A DNA stretch of 64,000 nucleotides. Origin: Volvox africanus. Taxonomy: Eukaryota > Chlorophyta > Chlorophyceae > Chlamydomonadales > Volvocaceae. The notes under the pieces are model-generated. The model was given only the letters and a program-made list of their open reading frames with translations. It searched no databases and was not told the DNA's origin. The position numbers were made by a program, and so were the translations under genes. Shown here piece after piece: positions 25,101-38,157 of this stretch. The stretch spans positions 2,666,001 through 2,730,000 of the forward strand of contig BSDZ01000089.1 in assembly GCA_030268105.1 (NCBI GenBank), given 5' to 3'. Each line of letters opens with the position of its first letter. Within the stretch, counting starts at the first letter, position 1.

Positions 25101-26206
25101 GAGTCGTTTCCAAAGACCCTAAGCGCTTCAATTGTCACTATCATAACGTGCGCCATTCCTCGTCTTTCTCCCGGGGCTTCCTGTGCCTTATCGTTTCAGG
25201 CTGTGCTGAACACCCCTCCGCCACCCTGAACAGGTCTCAGTGGGCTTCCTCATTCAACGCCACGTCGCGCAGCTCAGCTGTCAGCCATCTTTATCATACA
25301 TTCGTTCCCAGTGGCTGTTTGCGCTGGCTGCCGTACTGGAGCGACCCGTGCCACCGGACGTGGCTGCCGCAATGCGGGACTTGGTGGGTGTGAGGGTAGG
25401 CGGGATAATTGGAGCCATGGGTTTAGGGATTTTGCCACTACTTATGAGTTTGCCTTGCGAGAGGTGTACTGTGCGGGTGGGGTCACGTGATATGCGATGC
25501 CTCCTGCGTGTTAGGTGGCCGGCTTAAGACCACCTGTTCCAACGCCGTTGTCTATGTAGAAGCTTGGGGCAATCCACTACAGCTTAGGACTTTTGCGGAT
25601 TATAGTTGGAACCAAAACTTCCAGTGAGGGTAAAAGAGTCGAATAATAGGGCATACGCCACCTCCATGATTTAGCGACGGCAGCAGGTAAGAGGCTAAAA
25701 AGATCACCTGGTGATACTCCCCAAACCTCTTGTTTCAGTCCTGATTGTTCAGTCCTTCATGGGTTCATGCCAACACAATCGGGAGCTTGTCTCTGACTCG
25801 CCCAAATCCGGGCACCTGTGCGCAATTATTATTTCATCAAGGCAGGTGTTGAACAACTGCAACTACTTAACATCAGTGCCTCAGCGCGTGTACCCACATG
25901 AGTACCTTGACCTTCCATTTGGCTCTCGGGAACATCTTCCAGGATGCCGGTATTGCTCACCCTCAAACCAGCAGCCATTACAACACCAACATCAACGCCA
26001 CGATGAGTACCACGATCACGCTTTTGTTGAATATGTTTTCACCGTAGGTCCGGCGCTGTTCCGCCTGGCGAGCGGATTTGAAGCACCCGGAAGATCCAGT
26101 GCTGCCCCGGCTGAACGTCTTGTTGGCGGTGGCTGGCGGCTACTTTGGGCAGGACGAGGTACTAAGCGCAGCAGCCGTGATGGCCGGACTCGGGTATCTG
26201 GCATAG
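22159..26206 (+). CDS. GEMIN2: GEMIN2 / SIP1, SMN-complex protein for snRNP assembly
   Basis: GEMIN2 holds the Sm protein pentamer while Sm rings are loaded onto spliceosomal snRNA. Six exons join in phase into 444 codons: 22159-22360, 22593-22933, 23328-23382, 24029-24456, 25234-25383 and 26048-26206. The N-terminus has a run of Glu/Asp, then the conserved LPVLDGSPDIDAGPP and EEYLRWVRFEASRCP. WLAVFLQ continues into DFFQLRQAL across an intron. LPSLSNTVAWDCLCF matches the family's LPPL...W..F/LC segment, and the C-terminal helices include RSQWLFALAAVLERP and VAAAMRDLVRRC. An insertion rich in Gln, Pro and Gly (about residues 215-320) is longer than I recall for animals. The start is the first ATG after an in-frame TAG at 22072. 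The last exon is read to the first TAG; a further exon is possible. Confidence 0.88.
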
Positions 26207-26900
26207 TTTGGAGAGGCAGACGGGTGGATACGGTTGGGTATGAGGATGATGTAAATAACATTAGAATTGGTAAATGGCTGTGCCTTGGTGATGCGTCCTC
26301 ATTAGGTAACGTGCGCCGGGGCCCATCCACCGCCATGGTCTGCATGCGAGATCTGGATCCAGCATGTGCTGATGTTGATTGTTGCGGGCGCCGGTAAGTA
26401 ATCCTACTTGTGAGCACAGGCCGCACAGAGTATACATTGGCAGGCGCGGTGAGGTCACCACTGGGACTGGACCGACGCCAGGGACGTAAAGATGGCGACA
26501 GCCATTAGAATCTCGACATCCGCAGTACAGCAAGAAAAGCTGGGTTGGATAGGAAAGCTGGTTGCAGCTGGGGCTGCACCCGAAGGCCAAGGGGAGCAGC
26601 AAAAAATTAGACAAAGTCACAGGAACCCAGGGCGCTGGGTGTGGAGAACGGCAACGTGTGGCTTTGGACGCAACGCACTGCATGGTGTATGTCCTCGCAC
26701 TGCCAGAGGATCAACTGCTGGCGGTGGTGATTGCATCTTCCTGAAGACCGAGATTCCCCTGGGCGATGTTAGAACCGTGCAAATTTGGTTCGCGGGTATC
26801 TACGTAGTGGGCATATGATCCAATATGACAGGAAAACGATGAAAACGAGAGAGCTTTTAATGCATGGCTAGTTGTCGGTTTGTCGATTCACTGCGTTGTT
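26207..26900. other. Intergenic, convergent 3' ends
   Basis: The spacer lies between GEMIN2 on plus and an unknown gene on minus. Open frames are short and lack splice support. Both 3' untranslated regions are expected here. Confidence 0.4.
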
Positions 26901-27518
26901 TTAGTTTTTGGTCGCATACTTCTGGCTGGTCACCTGTGAGGCAATGTCGATTGCACGCATGCCTAGGATGATGACGCCGTGCATCCGGGCCGATAATTCA
27001 CCCCGTTCTGTGACTGAGTGGACGATCTGGGCCAGGAAGCATGTATGCGTAGGCCCAGGATGCGTAATGCACTGGTAAACATGGTCAGTTGACAGATTGG
27101 CGGGACGCATCACCTGACTGACCGGAGGATATGTGCGTAAGATAGCGAGGGAATGGAGACGGATCCCGTCCTAATCACGTACGACCTACATGCCGCGCGC
27201 GTTCTATTTCTGCGGTAGGCGTTCAGTCAATGCGAGCACCGAATATGACGCGGCACTAGTGGGGTGTGGCTGAAAGTGTGTTGACCAGTGCAGCAAGGGG
27301 GCAAACCTGGTGGCCTTGCGTTGGTCGTAACCACATCCGAGTGTTCAGTGTGTGAATATGCTATCCATGACGTAATAGCCCGACGCTTATTGCCACCACT
27401 GCCTCCTGATCTGGGGCAACAACCGGCTACTTGATACCTGGGTTGATGCGCTCCGTTCCTCCAGAGTCCCCAGGGCCTCATTCACCTTGTTAAGAATGAT
27501 CCCACATGCATCACATGA
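26901..27518 (-). CDS. Unknown protein, last two exons
   Basis: Two exons, 27518-27438 (27 codons) and 27026-26901 (42 codons with stop), have clean borders (CCCACGCAG acceptor, ACCCAG/GTATC donor, CTGGCCCAG acceptor) and join in phase 0. The product reads SCDACGIILNKVNEAL...ERSASTQ and then IVHSVTERGELSARMHGVI, ending TSQKYATKN. It is mostly helical with one CxxC. Upstream exons should lie beyond 27518 but could not be located. I do not recognise the family. Confidence 0.45.
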
Positions 27519-28476
27519 CTGCGTGGGAAGAACGGAAGGGCTAATGCAGACGATTCCCTTTCTCTGTTGTCTGCATTGTTCCCGCCCCCCTTTCCTTCTG
27601 AAAATCCTTCTCCACCATACACGCATGCAGTCTCTCTGGTGATTCCATTACCAATTTACTTGCTTCTCAGATATCTCTACTGCCATCTCCGCTCTATTAA
27701 AATGTGTAGCACTTATCCGTGACTATGGGGAGTAACAAACGAAGATAAACTAGATAAATAAAGGGACCACTCTGCACAATTGCTGTACTACAGAGATTAG
27801 AAACAATGTTTACGGGACGAGGCTAAAGAAATAACGAATTACAGTCGATGTCTGACTTCACATTCTACCTTAACTACCACTCATAGGATTGGTCCTAACG
27901 TGGATCGGATTTCTGGGCAAGGCTTGCGGAGCTTGCAGCTCGGGATCAGTGAATGATAGTGCAATGTGCAAAATGGTTACCGTCTTTGCTCACTGACTCA
28001 CAGCCAACGTGTCGAACAACCTTTAAGTTCAAGGAAAACGAAAGTGTCAAAAGACTGTAATTGTTATATTCACTTTAAAGTAAAGTAGCCAAGAGATTCG
28101 TGGCAACACGTTACGGTAGGCTCCAAAGCAGAACTGGTGCACACGTGCACATATAAAATGTACTACAAGCGATACTGATGTCATGCAGATGGTTAATGAC
28201 CTAGACGCCGATGTCTCCTTATGTCAATTGGTCAGAGTTCTTGTTTGTACGTATTGCAGCTGATTGCTTGCAGCACTGGTAGCCGATCTCGCCTGCGACA
28301 CAAATGCAGATAAGAAATAGCTATGGCACTTTCAAAACGACATGCAATACTAAAATTTAAGTAATCCGATGGAACAGCACCACAGGCCGGTAGAACGGTC
28401 GTCGTGGATTGCTTTCCGTAGCCCCTAGCTTTCTGCAAGGTCCCTCAAGCCCTGTGCTGGTTTTGTTTGCATTACC
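27519..28476. other. Intergenic, AT-rich
   Basis: This spacer holds the unplaced 5' end of the minus-strand gene and the promoter of the glycosyltransferase. Between 27640 and 28330 the sequence is AT-rich with no open frame of note and no RNA gene that I can recognise. Confidence 0.4.
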
Positions 28477-31400
28477 ATGTCAAACTTTGGCCCCTGCTGG
28501 CTTATGGTTGTGTTCGCCGTCGGCTGGCTATATGGCTCCTGGGCGGTCCAAGGACAAGTTCCACGCAAGCAGGAAGCAATACCCCAAGGGCCGCCTTCAG
28601 GCAGCGCCAAAGCAGACCCATTACGTAACTCCGCCGGCGCCCCTTCTATCCGTCGCACCACCGCTGACCATTCGCTGTCCCTGCCAAACTGGTGTAGCGC
28701 GGGGCCCTACGCTCGTGACGGTGAGCCACTCTTCACCTCTATGACCCGGAAGGAGCCATCTTATAAGCTCTACCACAATGCCTATTGGCATGCGCACAAA
28801 TGGTATGCGCTTGTGCCTCCGGATGCCATACTGAGGGATGGCTGTCAGCCCGGTGTTCCTAGCAGCGCCGCCTGTGCAGCCGCCAGGGGCAGTGGCACGG
28901 ATGGTTTTAAGGTTAACAGCGCTGGTGGAGGTAGCGCTGGTGCTCTACGCAGCAGTCCACTCGAAGAGGGCCTCTCCGTAAACTGTGCGCTGATTTATCT
29001 ACCCATCAGCAATATTTCGGCCTTCACAGACAATATGCGTGCTGGCTTCCTGCCCGGCACCACGCTCCTCGTGGATTTCCCCTTCCCCGCTTTTCCTGAC
29101 AACCTGGGCCACTGGGCAGAGATCATGCTTACAACCTATTCTGTGCTTGCGGATGGTGCCTGGCGGAACAATACTGTCGGAAACCGAGGCCGTTTTGTGG
29201 ATCGCATCCTGCTTCCAAACCTACGCAAGGTGGGGGAGAGGAGAGACGCCAGGAGGCGAATACATGATGATGAACACACTCCTTAAGGCTGAGGAGTGGC
29301 GCTGGTAGGGGCCGCAAATCGGAAGGTGCCCAGCGTAGTTGTCCTTGGAAGGGCGGTGTAAGTCTCAGCGAAAAGGAGTGTTAACCATGCTGGTAGCATG
29401 ACATTACCGTCGGTGTGCCAGCTAGGGTTGATGAAACAGCCAGGGACGGGCACATGAGGGGTGGTGAACTCCAAGCTGTAACCCTAGGGTTGGCTATAAG
29501 CCTATCACGGTAAGACCGTATTGAGATATTGGACTGGCATACGTTGAACCTCAGCACGCCGACAATGAGGCGATCAGCGTGTCGTCTCAGCTTGGAGAGT
29601 GGTGTCCCGCCGGCGGCGTTGGTGGAATGGGCTTGGAATTACGGTTTCAACTAGTGGCTATATGCACATATGACGTGGTGCTCGTGTGTCCTTCAGTACT
29701 GGTGCGACTTGGTATCTACCTAGTGTTGGATTGCGCGACTGGGATCTTTCACGACAGTTGGGTGCACTTCAATAAGCTTGTGAAGTAGGCATGAGATGCG
29801 TGGGCTGGGCTGGATTTGCGAAGGATCGCTGTTAAGGGCTGGTTGGGGTCAGCACATAGCAAATTAAGACGAAAGGAGTATGGGACCCGAATTCGGGAAG
29901 GGAAGCCTGGAAATCTGAAGAGCTGACGCGACATCGTAAGCAGTTTAGGGTTCGTGCACTTGTGGCTCTGCAGTGGAGGTTGGTTTGACACTTTATGTCA
30001 TGCGGCCCTTTTCTTCTCCGCCTTTCGTACCCCCCCTTGCACTTCCACAGGAAATGAACGACTGGTTCAAGGAAATTTTGGCTGTCGCTGTGTCCCCTGG
30101 AGTGCGAAGAGGGGGCCCCCCGGTGCCTTCCATTATCGACCATGCTGATTTGGAGGTGAGGCACCTGGCTCTTATAGATATTGTGGCGTAAACGTGTAAC
30201 GTGCATAGTTGTCACGCTTAGCAGCGGACGCTTGCTAGCTACCAAATGTACATCCGGTATTCTAGTAGAGGTTAGGCTGGGTGTGTTTGTAACAAAATGC
30301 GCATTCGTTTGTTCGGGAAGGGTGACTGCGGGCTGTGAGCACGGAGGGTTTTCTCTCGTTGATGATAACTGAAAGGTGAGGCGTCATGAGTGCATAGCGA
30401 GTTAGGTTGCGAGGATACGGAAAGAAACTATTGTAACAGATTTAAAATTATGGATGTCGGATGCAAGATGATTCAAGTCGACCGTCCGCGAATCCTGTCA
30501 TGCGTTTCCATGTACGAGGCCCAAAAGAAGCACATGGAAAGTGCACCAGTCTGTCACCGGTTTCACTATTATTTACAGCAAATTATCTGGCTTTATTGGG
30601 GAATTTAATGCGCCCTTGCTCCCAGCCCAAGTTCGTCACCTGGGTGATGAGCAGCATATACCGGCCCCAGTGCCACGGTTTTTCACGCAAACAGCATCAA
30701 GGCCATCTTCATTTTCTTTCCAAGGCTCGAAACCTTTCGGGTCGATGCTATTTATGTTTCAGCACAACCATGTTCCCACCTATTTTGCCCCGTATCCTCA
30801 ACACTCCGTTGTAGGCCTTCCCCAAGCTGTCCTGGTTGATTATCGAAAATCTGCTGGTGGTGCAGGATAGGTAGGTGTCCAGAGCCCAAGACTGGTGGAC
30901 ATGGAAGATTTGATTGCACGGCTGGGTTTGCTAATCATAACGGGTTACATACCTTTTGCCCTGGGCGTATCTCTAACCTGGGTTTTAAGCTTCCTACCGC
31001 CATGTGGCAGTGTTGTTCCTATGTACGTGCATGGTCATATTTAAGACTCAATGCTACCCTAGGCTGCCAGCATTTTTGGACATGTGTGCTTAGTACCAGC
31101 AGATTTTTTGTAGTCTGCAGGAGAACCAGAGTTGGAACAGGGCTGTAATCATCCAAACCAAAGTTTCCAGCTACCAGCCCTTTATTTATAAACACAGTGG
31201 TTCCGTTCCTCCCCTTGCTTGTGCGGACTGTGTTCAGCTTTTGGCAATTGCGTCCCATATGGGATCACACCGTACCATCCTTGTACTTGACATTGATTTC
31301 ATGCCCATCTGCTTCTTCATGGTAGTGCAGCATACGGTAAGCCGCCGTGTGCTCCAGTGCCCGCCGTCCATCGCAGCTCCCTCGTCCGTCAGCTGAGCCC

Positions 31401-34400
31401 AACTGCATCCCCTCCTTTGCCCTTTTCCTGTCATTCACGACGAGGATTGTCTCTTGAACGCATGTTCCTCTTGCTTTTCCTGGTTGCCTTGCCGCAGGTA
31501 TACTCACCCAGAGCGCAAGACCGGCTTCATCGGCGCGGACCATGGTGACCTGTGGCGCTATGACGGCTGCGCCCGCTATGTAAACCGAGAGTGGGAGATA
31601 GGCTTTAGCGATCCGAGCTTCGCAGCGGCATTCAGGTTCGTATAGTTCGGGAAGCAGCTGCACGATCCACTATATTAAGTCAGCAAGTTGACTGTCGGGC
31701 AGATGGGACAGGCGGCAACAAGGGGTTGGAATCGGCAGTATCAGGCCCTGGAGTTCGTTGTTTAATGACGGGGGCATGGACCCGGATCGGTGACGGGGCT
31801 CCACATCCTTATTCTGCACCAGATGTTGGCCCTCTTCGGGCACTTAGCTTGGGTGGTGGAGAACACTGGGGCACGTTTGTGCTGGGGTGCTCAGATAGGT
31901 ACTCAAATGGGTCATTTACTATCCTCCGTCACAATGTTGTCAGTGATGTCTATGGGAGACTCAACGCAATGTCAACCGCCAACGTTTTTTTAAACCCATT
32001 TCCATAGGGCTGCTGTTTACAAGCGCGCCGGACTGCCATCTGTGCCTGGCTGGGAGCCTGGAACACCACCTCCCGCTCCCGTTTCCGGCTTTCCCCGTGT
32101 CATGACTTTGTTGCTGGCCCACGAGGATTACCCGCCGGTAAGGCCGAGTGTACAGATCTTAATGGGAAAGACCGTGAACATCGAAACCGGGACGTGGTTG
32201 AATAGTAATCCAATTACTGGAAGTAACTGAAACCCAGCCTAACCAGACATGCACAAGTCTCAATGTGAATTAAGTGAATTAACTGAAGGTGGCCAGTTTC
32301 GTGCGTTTGGGGCAATGTTTGCCTTTGCGGGCGGTATTCTAAATTTAAGCAGGAACTGATATGATGATATCACGCGCTTATGCAAAGCCGCGAGGACAAG
32401 CAGAAATCTGTGCAGGCACAGCAATACCGCCTCGGCAATACCGCCTCGTCTTGCTATCGTTCATCGGCCCGGTTTAGTCCAAGTGTGCTTAACTGTCCAT
32501 CACAACAAGCTGCCCTCGCCTGCTGAATCCATCGCACATCCAGCTGCGAAACGGCTGCTTTTATGCTGATTTACATATACGTACCTGGCAGATTCCGTGC
32601 CCGGCCTTACAGCGTGTTTCCCATGACTAATCCACCAGCTGGTCAACTGGGAGGACGTGCAGGCGACGATGCACAAGGTGGCCAGCGCCGCCGGTCTGGT
32701 GGTGCGCACTGTTACTTTATCCACCGACGCACCTTTCGCGTCGCACCTAGACACCTTTGCGCGCAGCTCAGTGCTTGTGGCCAGGCATGGGCCGCTGCTG
32801 GCCACGGCGTCCCTTATGGCGCCAGGCAAGTTATGCCTACGTCCACCTGAATGCCCATGTGCCATAGGATAAGACGTGACGGACTAAGACTCTAAGTGAG
32901 ACACAGGTTTTGCAAGCTGCTCCTCGCTTGGGCGGGGCTTTTGAATGTCCAAGTATTTTGGGGTATCTGGGTACGGCGCACTAGTGCTAGCTGCGGATTC
33001 TGATTCCTTCCATGGCACTGTTCAGGTTCCACCGTGTTCGAGCTGTTGCCATACAAGTGGGAATGGCTTGGGATATCCAAGCTATACTACAATATGACTC
33101 GGAGCACGGGCGACCTGCACCACTTCGCTTGGCGCCCTACTGACCACCGCCTGGCGCATTATGACCATGAAAACTATACCCGGTACGTGTGGATGTGCAA
33201 TTCGCAGACTTGTGGGCCTCTAATGCAGGTCACGGACAACGATAAGCTAAATTTAAGTTTCGTTTCAAACCCGAGAGTTAAGGAACATGTACACCAAGAC
33301 GAAAGGAAATATATGCCTGGAGGGTTTGGGAATTATTGTCTAAACGTATCGTGAAAAGGTTTTAATGGACCCCCCCCCAACCCGACCGAACGACCCCGCC
33401 ATATGGTTCTGGAACAGGGATTTTACCAAATTGAGCCGGGTAGGATTGTAGAGGGCTTTAGAAGGGGTGTAGAAACTGCGAGAAGTAAACATATCCTGAC
33501 TTACTTCCCGGGTTGGAATTTTGCGACATAAAATAAACCAAAATATTCCTTTCAATGTGTTCTTTTGATTGCAATAACTGGACAATTAAAATATTATATG
33601 GGTTTTTGTCGCTGACATCCCTATGGTGGCAGCCCAGAACATCGAAGACGAGCGGTCATGATATCCAAACTTGCAAATAATATGACAAGGAACGTTACAA
33701 GGCATCTAGTAATACTACAATACAAACAAGCCAACCAGCCCACTGGCGGGAGGGCTACGGCGATCGCCGGCCATCAAATACCCCGCTATGAAACAATGGA
33801 ATGCCCACTAGGACGGAATAAAATTACTCAATCTGGACCGCGCCAATGCGCGGCGTTTCTTAGCTAAGCAGGAAAGCCAGGGTGCTCGATCAACGTGTGC
33901 TCAACTAAAGCGAAGGAAAGCGAGCTGGTCAGAGCCGGCCTGACATAATACTTGTGATAAACTTGCTGGCTGAGGCTGCGACAATGAAGGTGGCAACTGT
34001 GAGGGCAGCGGCTATGAGCTGAGGTAGATGGAGGGGGGGAATGCCAGGGATGGTGGAGGCGGAGGCAGCGTCGCAGGTGAGAGTGGCAGCCGAAGTGTTG
34101 CGGGTGCATGGCAGAGGCGGTGAGGGTGATGGCTCGGGAGGGGGAACGGAGAGGGGAGAGATGGTGGCTGACGCAAAGAGAGTGGTGGCTGGGGTAATGA
34201 AGCCGGAGGCAGTGGGGGGTGCAAGAGTGGTATTGGTAGTGGAAGCCGCGGTAGCGGTGAGCGCAATTGGGGGAATGTTGTAGGCAGCGGTAGAGGCAGG
34301 GTGATGAGGGGCAAAAGGAGGAAATGGCAGTGGGGGGGGCAGTGAAAGTAGGTGTTGGGGGAGTGGAGGCGGAGGCAGGCGTGGATAGTGAGAATGGCAG

Positions 34401-35437
34401 TGACTGGCAATAGTGGATGCGGTGATGGCAGTAGCGAGGGTGATGGTGGCTGAAGTGGATGCATGGGGTGATGGCGTGGGGGGGATGATGGGGAGGGGGG
34501 TGGCAGGGTTTGTGTTGGGTTTCATGTGTACTATATGTCAGCAATTTTCTTAAAAGAAATAGAAAGTGGTATACAGAGCCTTCTGGCTTTCCGAGCTCCA
34601 TTTGATTAAGATCTACGACAGAATCGTGCCCCTCCGCAACCATATGGCAGGGCCGGTCGGTCAGTTTTGGGGGTCCCAAAAAACCTTCTTCTGGGTTCTT
34701 TCTATTTGTTTGAGACATTGAGACATTGAGAATTTATGAGAGAAATGCACGAAACCTAATGCATGAAACCGATACCCCAGCCTCCATCCCCATAGTCTCA
34801 ACTGCCTCCCCCACCGCCGCTACCCTAACAGCCTGTTTCTACACCGGCACTGTGTGTCTGTTAGATGCTCTCCAATTCGCTTCCGTCTCATATGTGGTTT
34901 AACTGCCGGCCTCCAGGTATCACACGTGGACCCCCGAGGAGTGCAGTGCACGGGAGTGTCTCATGGTGCATGGGCGCGCGGGCTTGACAGTGAACCTAAC
35001 GGTGCGAGTGTAGAATAAAGTAGTTTAACTTATGCCTGGTTTGCATTAATGAACGTGATCGACAACGGGGATATGGTAAATGTAGACTATTTGCTTCGGA
35101 AGGCAAGGAAGTTGCCACGAAAGCAGTTCAGTTTTGAGTCTGGGTTACATGGCTGCTGGTGCCAAGTAAGGCACAATGCGTAGTTATTGAAGCATACAGC
35201 GTCCAGACCCTGAAGAGCCGAGGACCAAAGTTGTTGCACTGACTGTTGGGGCCCTAGGTTCCAGTAATATGTGTGAAGACTACTTGCGCTTCCTATTTTC
35301 GTCCCTAAGTTGATCTTTTGTTGTCATGAATGTCGTGCCCTCAGGAGCTCGAAACCCTGCTAAGTGCCAAGTTGCCAGACGTTTTGGCGGGCAAAGGTGT
35401 GGAGGAGCTTAGGGAGCCATGGCCCAAGGCGATATAG
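28477..35437 (+). CDS. Glycosyltransferase, family 61-like (DUF563), type II membrane protein
   Basis: Nine exons join in phase into 567 codons: 28477-29229, 30051-30155, 30815-30870, 31498-31635, 32008-32137, 32639-32825, 33026-33182, 34917-35001 and 35345-35437. A hydrophobic segment right after the start (CWLMVVFAVGWLYGSWAV) fits a signal anchor for the Golgi or ER. Family-type motifs are FPDNLGHWAE (about 205-214), LVVQDRYTHPER, the SSVLVARHGPLLA segment and GSTVFELLPYKWEW. In family 61 this layout transfers sugars such as xylose, arabinose or GlcNAc; the substrate here cannot be told. A Ser/Ala/Gly-rich insertion at about 130-165 looks disordered. Intron 6 starts with GC instead of GT (AG/GCAAGT), and only that splice restores the frame into GSTVFELLP. 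Intron 7 is 1.7 kb and carries a purine-skewed tract. Confidence 0.87.
33930..34530. repeat. Purine/pyrimidine-skewed low-complexity tract in intron 7 of the glycosyltransferase
   Basis: For about 600 bp the plus strand is strongly rich in G and A, with recurring GGTGG, GGAGG, GGGGGG and GTGATGG blocks, so the minus strand is a C/T/A tract. This leaves several long minus-strand frames open (up to 284 codons of Pro/Ser/His/Leu repeats). They lie inside an intron and have no domain, so they are a by-product of composition. Confidence 0.6.
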
Positions 35438-38157
35438 GCCCAAAAAGGCGGAGTGTGCGCTACTGCGTAATCCAAGCAAGGCATCTAGCTGGCCGCCTCA
35501 TCTTACTACTGGAACCTATCCCTGCGATGCATCTCCTATTCATTCATCCTCGTGCAAGTTCATAGCTAGCGATGCATTTTCAACTGAGTGGTAGTTGATT
35601 TGAGGTCAGGCGAAGGAACCGCAGCGGCTATGTCCTTCGGAGATTGTTGCCTAAGGATCACCGTGTCCTTCAGACGGCATTATCCTTTCACTGAAGATTC
35701 GTCTTTCCTCTCTTATGATACATTACGGCGAGTTGCAGCAGCACAAGCTGCATCTTCCTTGACCGATAACATACAAAGTAGGAGAGAAAGCATGAGCTGC
35801 TGCGGCATAGTGTGGTCAGCAGGCGGCGCCGAATGTCTAGGCATGTGCGCCAGGCCGCCCACGAAGGGATATATGAACTGAAGGGGTTGCTGACCAATGG
35901 AGTAACCTTCCGCACTAAGTGGATGCATCCAGAAGAAGTGAAGACGGGGGAGATTAGGCAGTTGATACGGGTTGGATGACGTGGATTAGTTGAACGCGCA
36001 GCAATAACGTCAGTGATCAGGCGGGTCTGGAGAGGTCCTGGTATAGACAACAAGGATTTACGATGATAGCCTTACCGGCTATAGCCGATACCCTTATCCT
36101 GTAAAGGGTGGAACCCCACACAAGGATCACACCTGAAAATTTTGATTCCCTACAGCCAAAACAAACTGCACGTGAAAGGTTGTGCTTGCACTCCTGTGTT
36201 GCCTACCAGTACACTGCTTGCTTGCTTACTGGCTTGGATCAATGTCAAGAAGTTGTACTATGGTGTACTGTTGTACAACAAGGCCTAATCCTACTGTGGT
36301 AGGAAACGACGGACGATATAAGACAGCAAGTAAAGGCAGCGTTGCCCGTGGTCCTGCTACACCACTCCAAGCTGCATATGCCAAGAGAGTGGATGGCAAG
36401 TAACGGGAAGGAGGCTTGCATGTGGCCCTGTGTTTTGACACATCATTTTGACACAAATCTGTCTTTATGTCCGCCTACAGCAAATTCGGGTTGAGCATTC
36501 AGGTACTAGCCGGGTACGTCCTGGCGTCCTACAGCCCAGGGTGCCATCACCTCCCTGGTGCAAGGCAGCTTTCCTTCCTCACGGTCTTGTCACATCTCAT
36601 CAACCAGTCAAAAGTAGCAGTAGGGGATTATTCGAATAATACTAACGGAGAGCAACGCATTCCATACCAATTCGATCGCAGTATGGACTCCTAGAAGCCT
36701 ATAACCCAAATTATCTCACTATGGGCGCCTCTGTCCTCGGAGGCAGACATGTGACAAGATGAAGCCGTGTGAGAAATTTGTTGAGTGAGAAGAGTGAGAA
36801 TGTGATCAGATCTAGATATTCAATAATAGAAAAATCTACAAAACCTGTTGCGCTTACAGTAGGCAGCGCTGGTGGTCGGGATTATTTTGCAGTATTTTGC
36901 CACTTTAAAGAGTACGTTGTATATTTGTCATCATAATGTATTCTTAAGGAAGTCGTATTATATAGCGAATAGTATGCCTGTTTCTGCAAGCCCAATACCA
37001 AATTTACGGCGTTGCTTATGGTGTGGCTCGTCCTATAATCGTCCAGTACGGCCATTCCTAGCAAGCGAAAGCACGGCCTTAATAGACAGGCCTAATGATG
37101 ATTCCATGGGATTCTGCCGCCGTGGGTGGACCTCTAGAAAGCGGCGACAATTACTAATGCGAGGGATGTGTTGTTCCTATGTTGCAGACTCCAATGCTTA
37201 TATCGCGGTTATTAGCGAACAATATCAGCCTCACAAATCACCAGAAGATGTGGGACTATGTACTTTTATGTCTTACCTTTATAGGGCCCTGCTGTAATAA
37301 TTGACGCAAACACATTCGGTCTCGCGCTAAGCTGCATGAACCGTCTTCGTTCAAGTCCCAAGTTGCCTGGATGACACGTAGCCACAAACCAGTTTCAACC
37401 AGAGCAAATTAGCCGAAATAAAAAAGGGAGCTGAATCGGTCGCGTGCTAGCTGTGCCACTGGAAACGAAAACGTGTTTCATAGCTCCACAAAGGTATACT
37501 ATGTATGACTAGGTCCTGGGAAGAGTGAGGCAGGGAATAAAATGGGTCATTGCTCCCACCTTTAAATGCTTGCGGCGAAGTAATTTTTGTAAGAAGTAGA
37601 ATTGATCTTTATTACCTAGACTAGTGTATACCGGGAAACACGATGCGCATGATTATGATAACTTTGCCAGATAACCGTTGGCATGTGGCGCAGGGCCCTT
37701 CTGAGCTCAGCCGATTCCTTACAGTATTGATTCTAAATCCATGCGTTGAAGACTACAAGAACTTCCGTTCGTTTTAAACTGTAAGGAAATGGTTACTGGG
37801 CGTGCAGCTCGTGCTACCTTGGCCTTCGGTACCTTTTGTTACTCACAGTATCCATATGTATCAGCCTTACCTTTTAACCGCCTTAAGGGATTCTGTCGGG
37901 TCCATGTGGTTCCTGGATGCGACCAAGGTGGAGTTCCTGCCACGACGAACACCGGCAAGTGTATGATATGAGGATGGCGACTGAAAGACATTAAGCCCGT
38001 GTTGTTTAGCTCGGGTACACGTGCTCAAATCCTTGGTTAATCATACGTCTCAAACTACCATGCTTGTACGGCATCCCCCCCCCCCACGAGCGAACCTATC
38101 TTCTGAGTTTCACTCACACGCGCGTCGTCCTCGTCGTCTCATACACGCCTGCCGCAG
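35438..38157. other. Long spacer with weak coding hints
   Basis: About 2.7 kb lie between the glycosyltransferase and the TPR gene. A plus-strand frame at 35832-35979 (MSRHVRQAAHEGIYELKGLL...) and one at 36467-36694 (AYSKFGLSIQVLAGYVLASY...) locally look coding, but neither has a partner exon. They could be relics or parts of an unresolved gene. The stretch 36700-37780 is AT-rich with nothing recognisable. Confidence 0.35.

Noticed and set aside
33864..34718. A 284-codon minus-strand frame of Pro/Ser/His repeats
   Set aside because: It lies within an intron and exists only because the opposite strand is purine rich. Three overlapping frames are open at once and none has a domain.
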